The translations under genes were made by a program, and so were the position numbers. From Erythrophleum ivorense (taxonomy: Eukaryota > Streptophyta > Magnoliopsida > Fabales > Fabaceae), in NCBI GenBank assembly GCA_026724425.1, contig JAIUCV010000395.1, forward strand, positions 496,001 through 560,000: 64,000 nucleotides of DNA, given 5' to 3'. The notes beneath the pieces were generated by a model that saw nothing but the letters and a program-made list of their open reading frames with translations, searched no databases and was not told the DNA's origin. Shown here one piece after another: positions 33,800-46,439 of the stretch (position 1 is the stretch's first letter; each line of letters begins with the position of its first letter).

Positions 33800-36700
33800 T
33801 TGATGATGGGTCGACCAAGCCATGAAGAGAACCATTTGGGATGAAATATTGGTAACATACTCTGTCACTTTATCTATGTTGTTTCTTATATATACATACT
33901 TTGACAAGTTGATTTTATTAGTTTGCAGATGTCTTTTCATATTAATTAGAGTTGGATGAGATTTGTACTTAAGATAGCTGACAAGGTACTACGATCGTTT
34001 TGGTACATACTTAATAGTAAATTCTTGAGAAATGTCGCTACGAAGATCCTTGAGCAGCCCCCTGAATTATTTCTAGGTAATCATGTTCTATATTATATGG
34101 TTGTTCATTGTAGTGTGCAATAATATGTATTGATTCAATTATTATGTCTTTTCATATAAATTAAGCCAAGAGAATCAAGAAAGAGCAAAGAATATTCTAT
34201 ACCCTTATAGGAAAGGGCGATTGGAATATTCAGGCCTTGAGCAACAGATGGTATGTTAATATTTATGCTATCTACTTATGAATATGTAAGGTAATATAAT
34301 ACTTACATATTGGTTATGTAATGTAATTTCTTGCTCACATATTGGTTTTTTGTCCTAATACACAAATCGAGCAAGAGGGATCAGAAGTTAGCACAGTATC
34401 CTGTCATGTTCTTTAGAAGGCAACTTAAGTTAATAAAGCAGGCGTAATTGACAATGAAAGCGTCCTTGAAATATGGAACAAATGTGTAAATATTAACTGA
34501 TTATATTGATTTTTAATCATTCTATTTCATTTTCTTACTTTCAATAACATTTGGTTTTTAATTTATGTGTCATAGGATGCCTTATCATAGATTCTCACAC
34601 AAGACAATGTGCTTCCAGGGGGTGAAGATATCCTGGGTAAGGCATTTGGTGTCGCGGAGCACCCTGGTTATGTTAGGGGTGTTAATTTTGGCATTAGCCA
34701 AAAAGACTATTTCGAGACACAAGCACTTGATATTGTATTCTTTAGCTAAGGTTGCTGAGTTAAAAAAGAAGGTAGAGCGACAAGAGCAAGAGCAATTTGA
34801 GTTGAAAAAGAAACTGGAGGATCAACGATAGCTCATTAAGAATTTAATGAAGATGTAGATTATAAGGATACAGGCAGCGGAAGCCAGCCTTAGTTGTAAA
34901 GATAGCTGCACACTGCCCTCTCAGCATCTCCCTAAGGTAATTACTTTCTTTTACTAGTTAACAATTGAGTGCTTTTACTACTTAGTAATAATTTCTTATG
35001 TTATGATTTGTGTCGGGTGAAGTAAACTATCTATTATTGTTAGACGCCCTTACTCATTGCATGATTGCAGAGGGTCATATGTATAATATTACAAGAAACA
35101 CACTTCACAATGTAATATTTCCTGCCGACCATGCAAGAGTAGCAGTTAATAAAAAGGAGAATGCTAATTTGCATGTTCCTATTGAGAATGCAAGAACAGT
35201 AAAACAAGCAATGGGGAGCTTTATTATGTGGCCCACCAATCTTATTACAGTAGCTCCATCAAGACAGGTTTGTTAGTTAACACTTACTTATGGTTCACTT
35301 TTTTTATAAATCTTTTTCCATTTCAAATTAAACTGACTCACTTTGTTGCACAGTCTAAGCGTAAACACCTAAAAGTGTCAGGATTTAGCAAGGAATTAAT
35401 TACCACACCATCGAAGCCAAATTCTGACCCTCAGGTTTCAAATAAATATAGATTGGCTCTTAAAGCATCAGCGGAACATATGTTAGGGGATGATCATATA
35501 AAAGTTATAGATTTCGATAAAGAGATTTGTAATAGGGAGACACAGGATTTATTTAGAATTGAAGTTATAAATGATGTCCTCCAGCATATGATGATAGGGG
35601 CCATTGCTATTAACTTGTATGCCAAGTATGTTACTGATTGTACATAAATTATTTTTGATAGATGTTTATTTCAGTTTATCATTTATTCATTTGTTTCTTT
35701 ATCATAGGTACTTATACCATACGTACATGGTCCCTGGTAGCCTTACAAAGAGGTTCATGTTCATCAATCCCTATGACATAGCTGCTTTTACTCCACAGAT
35801 GTCGCATAGCCAGCTTACAAGTCAATCACAGCAAGTTACTGATCTATTCATTGCAAGAGCAGAGAATAAAGTGTTATTTTTGGCGCCTTACATTCAAGGG
35901 TAAGTCACTTAATGCTAACCTTTTCAATTATATGTAATTTAAATGTCAACTATTTATTTAGAATTAGCTAACACTAGTTAATTATGTTAGAGCACACTAG
36001 ATATTGGTTGTCATCAATCCATGTTCTCTGAAGGTATATTTTATAAATCCTGTGAATGGCAACCCAACAAATTATTCGCAGATGTAGAAGTCATTCAATC
36101 ACTAAGCATATACATTTATTTTCATGTATTTCTAGATATTTATGCTGTGATGATTTTAAAATAGTTTCTTATATTATACTTGCTTGATAGAGTTGTGGTG
36201 ATGTTTTGTCCAAATAGTGGGCTTAAGGTCCCAAAGTTAAAAACACCCACCACATTATACAAATGGAACAAATTAAAAATTATTTATCAATATTCAGGCA
36301 ATTATTGAGCACATCATTTTCTAAATTTAATATATTTTTTATTGAATTTTTATAATGTCGAAAACAACTAAATAACATAGATTGTGGATTTTATGTGATG
36401 AGATTCATGAAGGATATTATCACACACACAGTCTATGATCTCGAACATGGTATATAATTAAGTTCCTTTAAGTGATTGGATAATTTTTCTTGCCTTTATG
36501 TTTTCTTGTATACACAAAACTATAGGATGATGTTAGTTGCTGGTAATTGGCTATTTGCATTTGGTGATAATAAACTGTAATTTGCTGTTATTAGCTATAA
36601 AGAGAGGGTTTAAGACTAGGGGAATCTCTGCTTTTAAGTCGTTATGCTACTAGTTCTTCTTTGATATTAAACTTACTTTAACATAATATTTTTAAAATTT

Positions 36701-37032
36701 GTGTACACAAATTTAACTATAAGATAGTATTACTTGTTGGTAATTGGTTGTTACTAGTTGTATTTAGTGATATTAATTTGTAATTTATTGTTATTAGCTA
36801 TAAAGAGAGGGTTTAAGGCCTAGGGAATCTTTGGTTTTAAGTCGTTTTGCTGCCATTTTTTAAAACTAAAACTTACTTTAAATGAATATTTCTAAACTTT
36901 GACCAAATTTCAATTATCTAACTTCAAATTGTTCTTATTTTATTTTGCACTTCTCAGATTCATATTGCAAAGAATACTTAGATGCTCAGATAAATGAACC
37001 CAAGGGAGAATGGCCTCAATATGTGTTCTAAT
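33800..37032 (+). pseudogene. EnSpm/CACTA protein with Ulp1-like (C48) protease domain, broken
   Basis: Exon pieces in order: a block with ENQERAKNILYPYRKGRLEY (about 34167-34250), and GGEDILGKAFGVAEHPGYVR then FGISQKDYFE (34618-34725). A charged coiled-coil-like frame KKKVERQEQEQFELKKKLED (34760-34830) is followed by MIAEGHMYNITRNTLHNV and FIMWPTNLITVAPSRQ (35060-35270), the DUF8039-like part. Then comes the Ulp1 domain: VIDFDKEICNRETQDLFR, FMFINPYDIAAF and VLFLAPYIQG (35360-35900). The protease His is followed by a TAG where Trp is expected (35998-36000). The position of the catalytic Asp reads Asn (INPVNG, 36046-36048). The Cys survives in NNIDCGFYVMRF (36371-36405). A last exon, CKEYLDAQINEP to PQYVF, ends at 37032. 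Ulp1-like domains are deSUMOylase-type proteases often carried by plant CACTA and Mutator elements. The upstream exons also contain stops. Confidence 0.8.
36521..36900 (+). repeat. Tandem duplication inside the Ulp1 gene intron
   Basis: A unit of about 190 bp containing GAGAGGGTTTAAG, GGGAATCT and TTTTAAGTCGTT occurs twice (from about 36521 and 36722), roughly 85-90% alike by eye. Both copies lie between the exon carrying the protease Cys and the last exon. Confidence 0.85.
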
Positions 37033-37259
37033 AATGTCTGTTGGTTTAGTATTAACTCGTGTTAATTTGTAGCTTTATTTTAATTTGATTATTAATTGTA
37101 ATTGTTCTTTAATTGTTTAATACAAAGAATAAAAGTTCTGATCTTAATTGATTGTAATTGTTTTTGTAATTGTTCTTTGCAATCTTTTGGATAATTGATA
37201 GCTTAGATCAAATAAACTATAATTGTTCTTTGTAATTTCTGAAATAAGGATGAACCAAA

Positions 37260-37593
37260 TGACAAAAGGACCTCTAGGTGCATAAAATGTGAGAGAAGAA
37301 AAAAAAAAGTTAGCAGTTCTATTTAGAACCATCAACAAAAGTGATATTTGTTGGTAGTTATTGTTAAATTGCCAACAAATTTGTTGGCGTTTATTGTTAT
37401 AACTGCCAACAAAAGTGAGAGCTTTTTTTTTTTGCATTTATTTAATAACTTCTAACAAATGTCACAACTTTTGTTGGCAATTTAGAACTACCAACAAATG
37501 GTTTACTCTTTTGTTGGTATGCATTGTTGGCGGTTGAAAACTGCTAATGAAAGGGAAAAATAATTGCCAACAAAATCATTTCCTAGCATAGTG
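37260..37593 (+). mobile_element. 3' terminal region of the Ulp1-bearing CACTA element
   Basis: About ten copies of GCCAACAAA or its complement TTTGTTGGC are packed into 330 bp, ending with TTTCCTAGCATAGTG at 37593. In reverse this is CACTATGCTAGGAAA, a CACTA-type tip. This fixes the 3' end of the element whose gene precedes it. The matching 5' tip was not found and may have been lost to the retrotransposon remains at 31.9-33.6 kb. Confidence 0.75.
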
Positions 37594-38054
37594 AATGCAC
37601 AAGGGGTTGATATTCTCAAAATTAATTAAAAAAATCAGTATTAATTTTAGGGAGAAAAAAAAGTCACAAACTTTTGTGAGGTCTAATACTTGATTGATAG
37701 AACTTGTGTCATTGAAAAACAAAAAAGAGTTTCAGTCTATCATTCTTTGTCTAACAAAAACTTGTAAAAAAAATGGAAGATTCGAATAGATGTACTATAA
37801 ATAAATTTTAAAATTTCAATTTTTTATGCTTGACTATTATATAAATAAGCTTTTGAATATTAAAAAATCATAATTAAATTTTCCTAAAAGCCACCTTAAT
37901 TATTTCTTTTAATGAATGATATATGTATTTTTTTAATAACAAATTATTACCTGTAATGAGAAATATAAAAATAATATAAATTGAGTTAGTGATGTGATAC
38001 CTATGATAATCTTGATGAGAAAACTAATAGAAAATAATAGGATAAGTTCTCTTT

Positions 38055-40905
38055 CCTTAAAAATGACATAGGACCCGTTAGGTAATTTTTATGTAAATAA
38101 ATTATTTTTACATAATTTATGTATAATATTTATTACATTTTTATAATTATTATTTAATAATATTTTATTACTTTTTATAAATGGGATACACAAGTCATTT
38201 TAATTCTCAAAATTACTTTTTTTTTTAATTCTCTCCATAATCACAATTGTTTTATATTCTGTGTAGCATTAATTACAAAGAACTTTATTTAAATATGAAA
38301 AAATATATTGATTCCTCTTATAATTATACTTATATTGATAAAAGTACATTACTTATGTAATATTGCAAGAGCTAAATAAGTTTTTGACCCTTATAAAAGG
38401 CTAACTTTTCTAAATTTTAAAATCATTTGATAAAAGATAATTATAATTATAAAAAGCAAATACAGATTTACAAAATATTTTTTTAAGAAATTCTAAAGTT
38501 AAAAGATAATAATTAATCATATTTAATTTCAACACTAACGTGCATGATATTAAAAAATATAAGCACAATTATAAATATAATAAAACTTTATAATAAATTA
38601 ATTTATAGTTTCAAATACAAAATAACTAATATTAAAATGAAAATTCAAGAAATAAATTTCTAATAAATTATATTATATATAACAAATCTCAATATCATCT
38701 TTAGGGGAATTTTAGTCATTTTATTAATTTCAAGAAAAGGTTTTTACATAATTTCATAATAAAAAAAGAGTAGCATAACTAAATCATATCTAAAACATAA
38801 TAATAATTTACCTATAATATATGTATATATATAGAGTATGTGTTTATCGTAAATTTATTTCATTTCTTTCCTTTTTCTAAACTCCAAACATGTTTTTACA
38901 AGGCTTTTTTTTTGGGAATTTAATTTAGGTATAGTTCATTATATCTTTGTTATCAAGTTTTTTAATTTAACGTTGATAAATATATGATTCTCTAATATTA
39001 TTATGATAAGTGTATAATTTAATTGAAAAACTATATCATTGTTTGTAAAAATTATATGATATTATTATAGAATAATACATTTATTATGCTTTAATTATAG
39101 AGCCTGATAATAAAAATATAAAGAATTACTTATATATTTTTTTAATATATATCAAATATTAAGAGATAAAATAATATTTAAAATAAAAATATAATTAAAT
39201 CAAAGTTCATTAAAACAAATTTAATGTAGTTTACTCTAGATGATAAAGACAAAAAAACTTAAAAGAAAAAGAAGAAGACATCCATGAATGGGAAAACTGA
39301 GGCTCGCGGTCCCGTGGTCCTGTTGTCCCATCGTCCCAAGCTTCCAAGAAAACTCCAAAATCAAAAAGTAAATAATGGACCAACAAAAGAAAATTCGCAG
39401 ATGAATAATGTGGGATTGGCTGGATTACAGACTAAAAGCAAACCCAAAAGTAGTATTTCATTGAAAATTTTTTTTACATGTACTTTGTTATATTTTTATT
39501 ATTAATTTTTTAATTAAAACATAATAAATATTAAATTTATTATAATCTTGTGATAAGTGAATAAGTTTTAGATAAATATATAAGTGTTTTAATTAAATTA
39601 TATATTTATCATATTTTATTAAAAAAATTATATACATATTATATTTTAATTAAAAAAATCAAACACTTGTTATATTAGTCTTATACGCATATTAGTCACC
39701 TCACTATAGTACTTACCATCCCATCCCTTTCATATTCATAATTGAATGGATTTGGATTAAAATAGTTTGAATCTCTCCTTCAACAATGGTCCCACTCAGC
39801 GGCTAACTATCACCAAATAAATCTCTATCAAAAAGTCCCCGGAGATAATTGTTGTAGTTTGGCTTTTGTTTGTTTCCTTAAAATTTCAAGCATATCATTA
39901 TTGTTTTGATGGTGAAATAATATATCCTTATTATTGATTTATATTAAAAAAATTGTCATATATTATTTTATAAGTGTTTTTCAATAATCAAAGGTTGCTA
40001 TGTCATTCATAAATTATACTCACACGAGTTTATTGCGCATGCAAAATTTAAGATGTATTTAAATAGATGATGAAAAATAGCTATATGATTATTTAAAAAT
40101 TCACAATTGAAAAAGAGAGGGCGGATGGGGTGGAGGAAGGAAGGCCATGAACCCTCCGGTCCACTCTCTCTGCCTTTGGATTTATTCTAATTGTACATAC
40201 GCAAACATGACATGAATTTTATTTTATAAAAGAATTTGTCAAATTTTACGTCAGCTTAGCTAATCTATAATGACAACTCATTTGTCATGGGGTCCAACCA
40301 TTGTTACACGTAGTTTGGATTTATTCTAATACGTGAACATGAATTATGAATTTTATTTTATAAAAAAATTTGTCAAATTTTACATCAGCTTAGCTAATCT
40401 ATAATGACAACTCATTTGCCATGGGGTCCAAGTATCTTTACACGTAGTTTGGATTTATTCTAATTGTAAATGAACATGAATTATGATTTTATTTTATAAA
40501 AGAATTTATCAAAATTTACAGCAGCTAATCTATAATGAGTAATGACAACTCATTAGTCATGGGTCCAAATCCAACTATTTGTACACGTACTTTTTTATCA
40601 TGTAAATGAAAAGATTTGGTTCGATTTTGTCCAAAATTACTTTTCAAGTTGACATGAAAAAATCAGCGCACGACAAACCGACACCCCCCCCCCCCCAAAA
40701 AAACAACAAAAATAATTAACTTTCGTAATTGCGTTAATTATAATTTGATATATCATTGTATGCAACCCCCAAAAAAAATTACCGAACAACTTTATTGATA
40801 AAGTTGACGTTAAAATTCAGGCCAAAAGAAAAAGTTGAGGTTAATCATAATTTAGTATATCATATTTTATATTAATATCTTGACCATCTTTAAAATACTG
40901 GGCGA
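38055..40905 (+). repeat. Direct duplication, copy 1 (about 2.85 kb)
   Basis: Collinear with 41157-43874: shared landmarks in order include GTTAGGTAATTT, CATTAATTACAAAGAACTTT, AAGACATCCATGAATGGG, TTTGTACACGTACTTTTTTA and GACCATCTTTAAAATACTGGG. Identity looks like 85-90% with indels. The unit is AT-rich and has no convincing gene; the frame around 39284-39505 is conserved only as DNA. The right end runs on into AAAAAATTTTTATTTATTT, which copy 2 lacks because a CACTA element starts there. Confidence 0.85.
40180..40600 (+). repeat. Three-fold internal tandem repeat in duplication copy 1
   Basis: A unit of about 125 bp (GAATTTTATTTTATAAAA, CAGCTTAGCTAATCTATAATG, CATGGGGTCCAA, TTTACACGTAGTTTGG) occurs three times in copy 1 but once in copy 2 (about 43440-43580). 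A single-unit relic also sits in the spacer at 41050. The expansion happened after the large duplication, or copy 2 contracted. Confidence 0.88.
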
Positions 40906-41156
40906 AAAAATTTTTATTTATTTAACAGCAACTAAAATTTTGTCAAGAATTTTTTTTTTCCATTGTTAAATGTGTTAGCAATGTATTAGCAAAGAAATTT
41001 TCCCTCACTAAAAAGAGAGAGAAGGTTGGCATTCTGGCGAGACACGGAATTATGAATTTTATTTTATAAAAAAAATGTCAAATTTTAATAATTATTTTTA
41101 CATAACTATAAACGTTATTTCTTCACGTGAAAAGAAAAAAAATCTAAATCCTTAAA
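40906..41156. other. Spacer between the duplication copies
   Basis: A 250-bp AT-rich spacer with a relic of the 125-bp unit (about 41050-41095) and a perfect palindrome TTCACGTGAA (about 41115) containing a CACGTG G-box core. No gene is visible. Confidence 0.6.
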
Positions 41157-43874
41157 AAAGATGACTTAGGATGCGTTTGGTAATTTCTATGTAAAGAAAT
41201 TATTCTTTACATAATTCATGTATAATATTTATTATATTTTTATAATTATTGTTTTATAATATTTTATTGCTTTTTTAACATGGGATATAAAAGTAATTTT
41301 AACTCCCAAAATCACTTTTTTTCCTAATTCTTTCCATAATCACATTTCTCTTTAATATTCTGTGTACCATTAATTACAAAGAACTTTATTTAAATATGAA
41401 AATATATATTGATTCCTCTTATAATTATACCTATTTTATCAAATATGTAATATAGCAAGAACTAAACATGTTTTAGACCCTTATAAAATGCTAACTTTTC
41501 TAAATTTACTAAATTTTAAAATCATTTGATAATAGATAATTATAATTATAAAAAGAAAATACAGATTTACAAAATATTTTTAAAGAAAATTCAATGGTTA
41601 AAAGATAATAATTAATCATATTAATTTCAACACTAATGTGCATGATATTAAAAAATGTAAGCAATATTATAAATATAATAAAATTTAATAATAAATTAAT
41701 TTATAGTTTTAAATACAAAATAAGTACTTTAAAAATAAAAATTCAAGAAATAAATTTCCAATAAAATTATATTATATATAACAAGCCTCAATATCATCTT
41801 TAAGGGAGTTTTAGTCATTTTATAAATTTCAAGAAAAGATTTTTATATAATTTCATAATAAAAAAAAGAGTTGTATAATTAAATCATATCTAAATAATAA
41901 TAATAATTTACCTATAACATATATATATATATATAGAATATGTGTTTATTGTAAATTTATTTCATTTTCTTTTTAAACTCCAGACATGATTTTGAGAGGC
42001 AATTTTTTTAATTTAATTTAGATATAATTTTTTGTATTTTTATTATTAAATTTTTTAATTAAAATTTGACAAATGTATGTCTCTCCCATGTTATCATGAT
42101 AAGTGTATAATTTAATTGAAGAACCGTATAACTGTATATAAAAATTATATATTTGTAATGATATTATTATAGAACAATATATTTATTTTGTTTTAATTAA
42201 GGAGTCTGATAATAAAAATATAAAGAATTGTTTATAATTTTTTTAATATATATCAAATATTAAGTGATAAAATAATATTTAAAATAAAAATATAATTAAA
42301 TCGAAGTTCATTCAAAAAAAATTAATGTTGTTTATTCTAATTTGAAACACAAAAAATTAAGTATGAAAATGGAAATGAAAGAAAAAAAAGAAGTAATTTT
42401 ATAAATAAAAAATTATTATAATATCTTTATTTTTAATAATTTAATAATAATTTATAAATAATATTAAATAATAATTATAAAGATAAAATTAAAATTTTCG
42501 CTAACTCTCATTTTCCTTTTCCGTTTCCCGCGGCATTTGGCGGAATTGATAACGTCAATAAAACGTAAAAGGGCAACAAGAAGACATCCAAGAATGGGAA
42601 AACTGACGCTCGTGGTCTTTAGGTCTCGTGGTCCCGTGGTCCTAAGCTTCCAAGGAAACTCCAAAATCGAAAAGTAAATAATGAACCAACAAATGAAAAT
42701 TCGCACATGAATAATGTGGGATTGATTGGGTGACAGACTAAAAGCAAACCCACAAGCTGTATTTCACTAAAAATGAAAAATTTACATCTACTTTGTTATA
42801 TTTTTATTATTAATTTTTTAATTAAAACATAATAAATATTAAATTTATTACAATCATGTGATAATTGAATAATTTTTTTAGATAAATATATAATTATTGT
42901 AATTAAATTATATATTTATCATATTTTATTAAAAATTATACACATATTATATTTCAATTAAAAAAATAAAAAACTTGTTATATTAGTCTTATATGCATAT
43001 TATTCACCTCGCTATAGTGCTCACTCTATATCCCATCCCTTTCATATTCATAATTGAACGGGTTTGGACTAAAATACTTTGAATCCTTCCTTCAACAAAT
43101 CGTCCCGCTTAGCGATTAACTATCCCCAAATAAATCTCTGTCAAAAAGTTCTTGGAGATAATTGTTGTAGTTTGGCTTTTGTTTGTTTCCTTAAAATTTC
43201 AACCATATCACTATTGTTTTGATGGTGAAATAATATATCCTTATTATTGTTTTATATTACAAAAATTATCGTATATTATTTTATAAGTGTTTTTCAATAA
43301 TCAATGCTTGCTATGTCATTTATAAATTATACTCGAATGAGTTTATTACACATGCAAAAATTAAGATGTATTTAAATAGATGATAAAAAAGAGCCTTATG
43401 ACTATTTAAAACTTCATAATTGAAAAAGATAAGTCCGCCTTTGGATCTATTCCAACTGTACATAAACTTGATTTATAAATTTTATTTTATAAAAGAATTT
43501 GTCAAATTTTAAATCAGCCTAGCTATTCTATAATGACCACTTATTACTCATGGGGTCCAACTATTTGTACACGTACTTTTTTATCATGTAAATGAAAAGA
43601 ATTGATTCGATTTTGTCCAAAATAATTTTTTAAGCTGACACGACAAAAGCAATGCACAATAAACCCAAAAAGAAAAGGTAACTTTCGCAACTGCGTTAAT
43701 TATAATTTGATATATCATTCTGTATGCAACCCAAAAAAAGAAAAAGTACCGAAAAGCTCTGTTGATAAAGTTGAAGTTAAAATTCAGGCCAAAGAAAAAA
43801 AGTTGAAGTTCATCATAATTTAGTATATCATATTTTGCATTAGTGTCTTGACCATCTTTAAAATATTGGGTGAA
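41157..43874 (+). repeat. Direct duplication, copy 2 (about 2.7 kb)
   Basis: The counterpart of 38055-40905. It carries about 190 extra bases (about 42380-42560, including CGTTTCCCGCGGCATTTGG) that copy 1 lacks, and only one 125-bp unit. Its homology stops exactly where CACTACCCAG begins at 43875, so CACTA copy A inserted into it after the duplication. Confidence 0.85.
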
Positions 43875-44374
43875 CACTACCCAGAAAAAAAGTCTGAACC
43901 ATAATTTTCAAAACTACAACAAATCTAATTGCGCTAGCGGTTTAGCTGTGATTTTTAGAAATTGTAATTCTAGAACTACAATTAAACCAAAAGTTAGGTT
44001 TAATCACAGTTTTAAAACTATAATTAAATCATTATAGTTAAACTTTTTAGTTCAATTGTAGTTATATAGTAACCAAAACTAAATCATAGTTTAGTTACAA
44101 TTATAATATAGTAAGTGTAGCCAAACTACAATTGTTAGTAGTGATTTATCTTTTTTTTTTTAAATTCAACAACTTACATTAACTGCCTGGCTTATAATAG
44201 TAATTTTACAACATTATACAACCCATTCAATCAAATTTACCAATGATATTCAAGAACAATAATAATTTCAATCACAATTTATCATTGAAATTCAAAGATA
44301 TTTAGTTAGCTTTAATATTCAAATACAATAGAAATATAATACAATCACAGTTTATGTACAAATAAAATACTGAA

Positions 44375-46195
44375 CTAAGCATATCTATTAGATGAGTTTA
44401 TAGATTGAGCAGTAGCTACTGGGTTTCTATTCTCTTGACGACTTGGTGCTTGAGTATAAAAATAAAATGAATAAATAAGTAACAAACTAAAAACTATAGA
44501 AAATAAGTATTTATTCATATAAATTAAGTAAAATTAAAAATGTTATACATTACTACAAGAATGTTAAGACTAGTCAATCCATGTGGCAGTTGTCCTTGAA
44601 AAATTTGGAAGAGGAAAGCTAAAGTTGCATTTATCTATTGCATTTCAAATTTGTGGACCTCATGTCATAATTTTGAGTAAAAAGGCCTAAAAAGTGGAAC
44701 TCCTCTGTTGAAGTGAGCAAATTGGCCGAATATTTAGGATGGGCAAACACCTAATCCAAACCTCAAGCTTGACTAGGATGCTCTTGGCTTCCTAAATTAA
44801 TGGCCAATGATTTTTAACTCAAAATCTCTTGAGAAAAAGATTCCCAAGTTTAAAGCTCAGATGTCTTATTGTGCAAGTTCAAGAAAAATAAAATAATACC
44901 AACATTTCAAGAATTCATTAATTCAAAACAAAGAATCAACACTTTATTCAGACATAGATTGTATACTTATAATGACTGATCTAATGTTCTCATTTGTTAG
45001 GGTTTCATTTATTCTCTTATGTTTGGTAGTCCATATATCTCTTCAGGTGACTGGGCCTCTATGCTTTCCTACAAAAGATAAGACAAATATTGTAATATAT
45101 CTCATACTACTTCAAAAATTCAATTATTCTATCCATCAAATGTCTCTTATTGTCTTAGCATTTTTTCTTGTAAGGTTCATTGATCTATCAGTATGGTAAA
45201 TCATCTACTTTCTTTTATTTACTTTATTTTGCTCCATCAAGGCCTGATGATTGACAAAAACACAATAAGTATGTCTTTTAATAATACTAGAAATATGGAA
45301 AAAAGATGTTATTACTAAAGTCCTTAAGTCAAAATTGGTACTAAATGTAAGACACCCATTCTTCCTTCAACATTCCATTAGGGACTGATTGTGATAGTTC
45401 TTCTTTCATCTTTATCCTATCTTGCCTGCTATCGAACAAATTTATCCTCTTTTACCTCTACTTCTCACTTATAAACCAAAAACACCATTTCTTATACTTA
45501 TCATCAACCATAAAGTGTGTGTGTGTAACATAAAATACAAGTTTTAATTAATATGGATGGACATGAATGAGCAATAAAATTGTTCAATAATTAATGTGCT
45601 ACTTGTGTAGTAATGTTGAAAGTATTATTCTTCTACTAAATTGGAACCTTTGTCTAGGCCAAGTGGCTAATGGGAAATATTGCGAAGTTTATTATAAGAT
45701 ACATAAGAACATAGCTAACAAGCCATCTCTTTCTTCAATAGGTTAGAGATACTTGTTCCAATCTACAAGAACTCTATGGCCTTTAGGTAGTGTTTAAATT
45801 GCTCGAGAAGTTATTATCATGCATCTAACTACTCATGTCTCATTTATAGAAGTAAAGTTAATAGATTCACACTTAGAATAATTGAATTCAATGCACTAGA
45901 GGATGTTGTCTCAGATACCTATGATGTCAACAAACCAAATTTTTTCTCTTTTCTTCTCATGCAGATAAAATGCCCTATGCTTCCCTTGCCTTTTCATCAG
46001 TGAAGAAGTCATTAATATCTTTAAGGGAGGGCTTGGTGGCTGGAACCTCAAGATTGATGGTTGAAATCTTAGTTGGCCACCAACACTAACAATTGGACTC
46101 AACTGGGGATTTTCAATGCTAAGGCATAAAGTACCTGAAGTGCTAACATGAGATAGGCTTGAACTACTTTCCTTATCAAAAAACCTTTTTATCAT
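44375..46195 (-). pseudogene. PF03004 gene of CACTA copy A, decayed
   Basis: The first exon, starting MIKRFFDKESSSSLSHVS at 46195, continues to LKILMTSSLMKRQGKHRAFY and ends in FVDII next to a GT near 45920. The last exon (APSRQENRNP to SSNRYA, stop at 44375-44377) is the partner of copy B's last exon. The intron before it carries the phrase around TCATTGGCCATTAATTTAGG shared with copies B and C. The central exons are present only as stop-ridden homology (45.2-45.9 kb). The start MIKRFF is chosen because it follows a TTTTTGTAG acceptor-like site and matches MRKFFKKSSSSLS in copy B; the native gene may start further upstream. Confidence 0.65.
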
Positions 46196-46439
46196 CAAGA
46201 TTCCTACAAAAATAAAATCATTAATAAGTTCATAACATATGATGGAAATAAACATAAGCTAGTAAGCATTAAAAAGAAATAGTTTATCAAATATAAGCAC
46301 AAGAAGATGCAAGACATTGAACCTAGACAAGTTCCAATTTGCTTGTTTATTTGGAAATAGCATTCCCATGTGTTGAGGTTGGAATGACTCACTTTTATAG
46401 CTAATATCCTCATCTTCTTCTCCCATATCACAAGTCTTA

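Noticed and set aside
39284..39505. 73-residue frame in duplication copy 1
   Set aside because: The corresponding sequence in copy 2 is not open in the same frame and the product resembles no family, so it is conserved only as DNA.
38055..43874. Direct repeats as the two LTRs of one retrotransposon
   Set aside because: There are no TG...CA ends, no primer site or polypurine tract, and only 250 bp between the copies.
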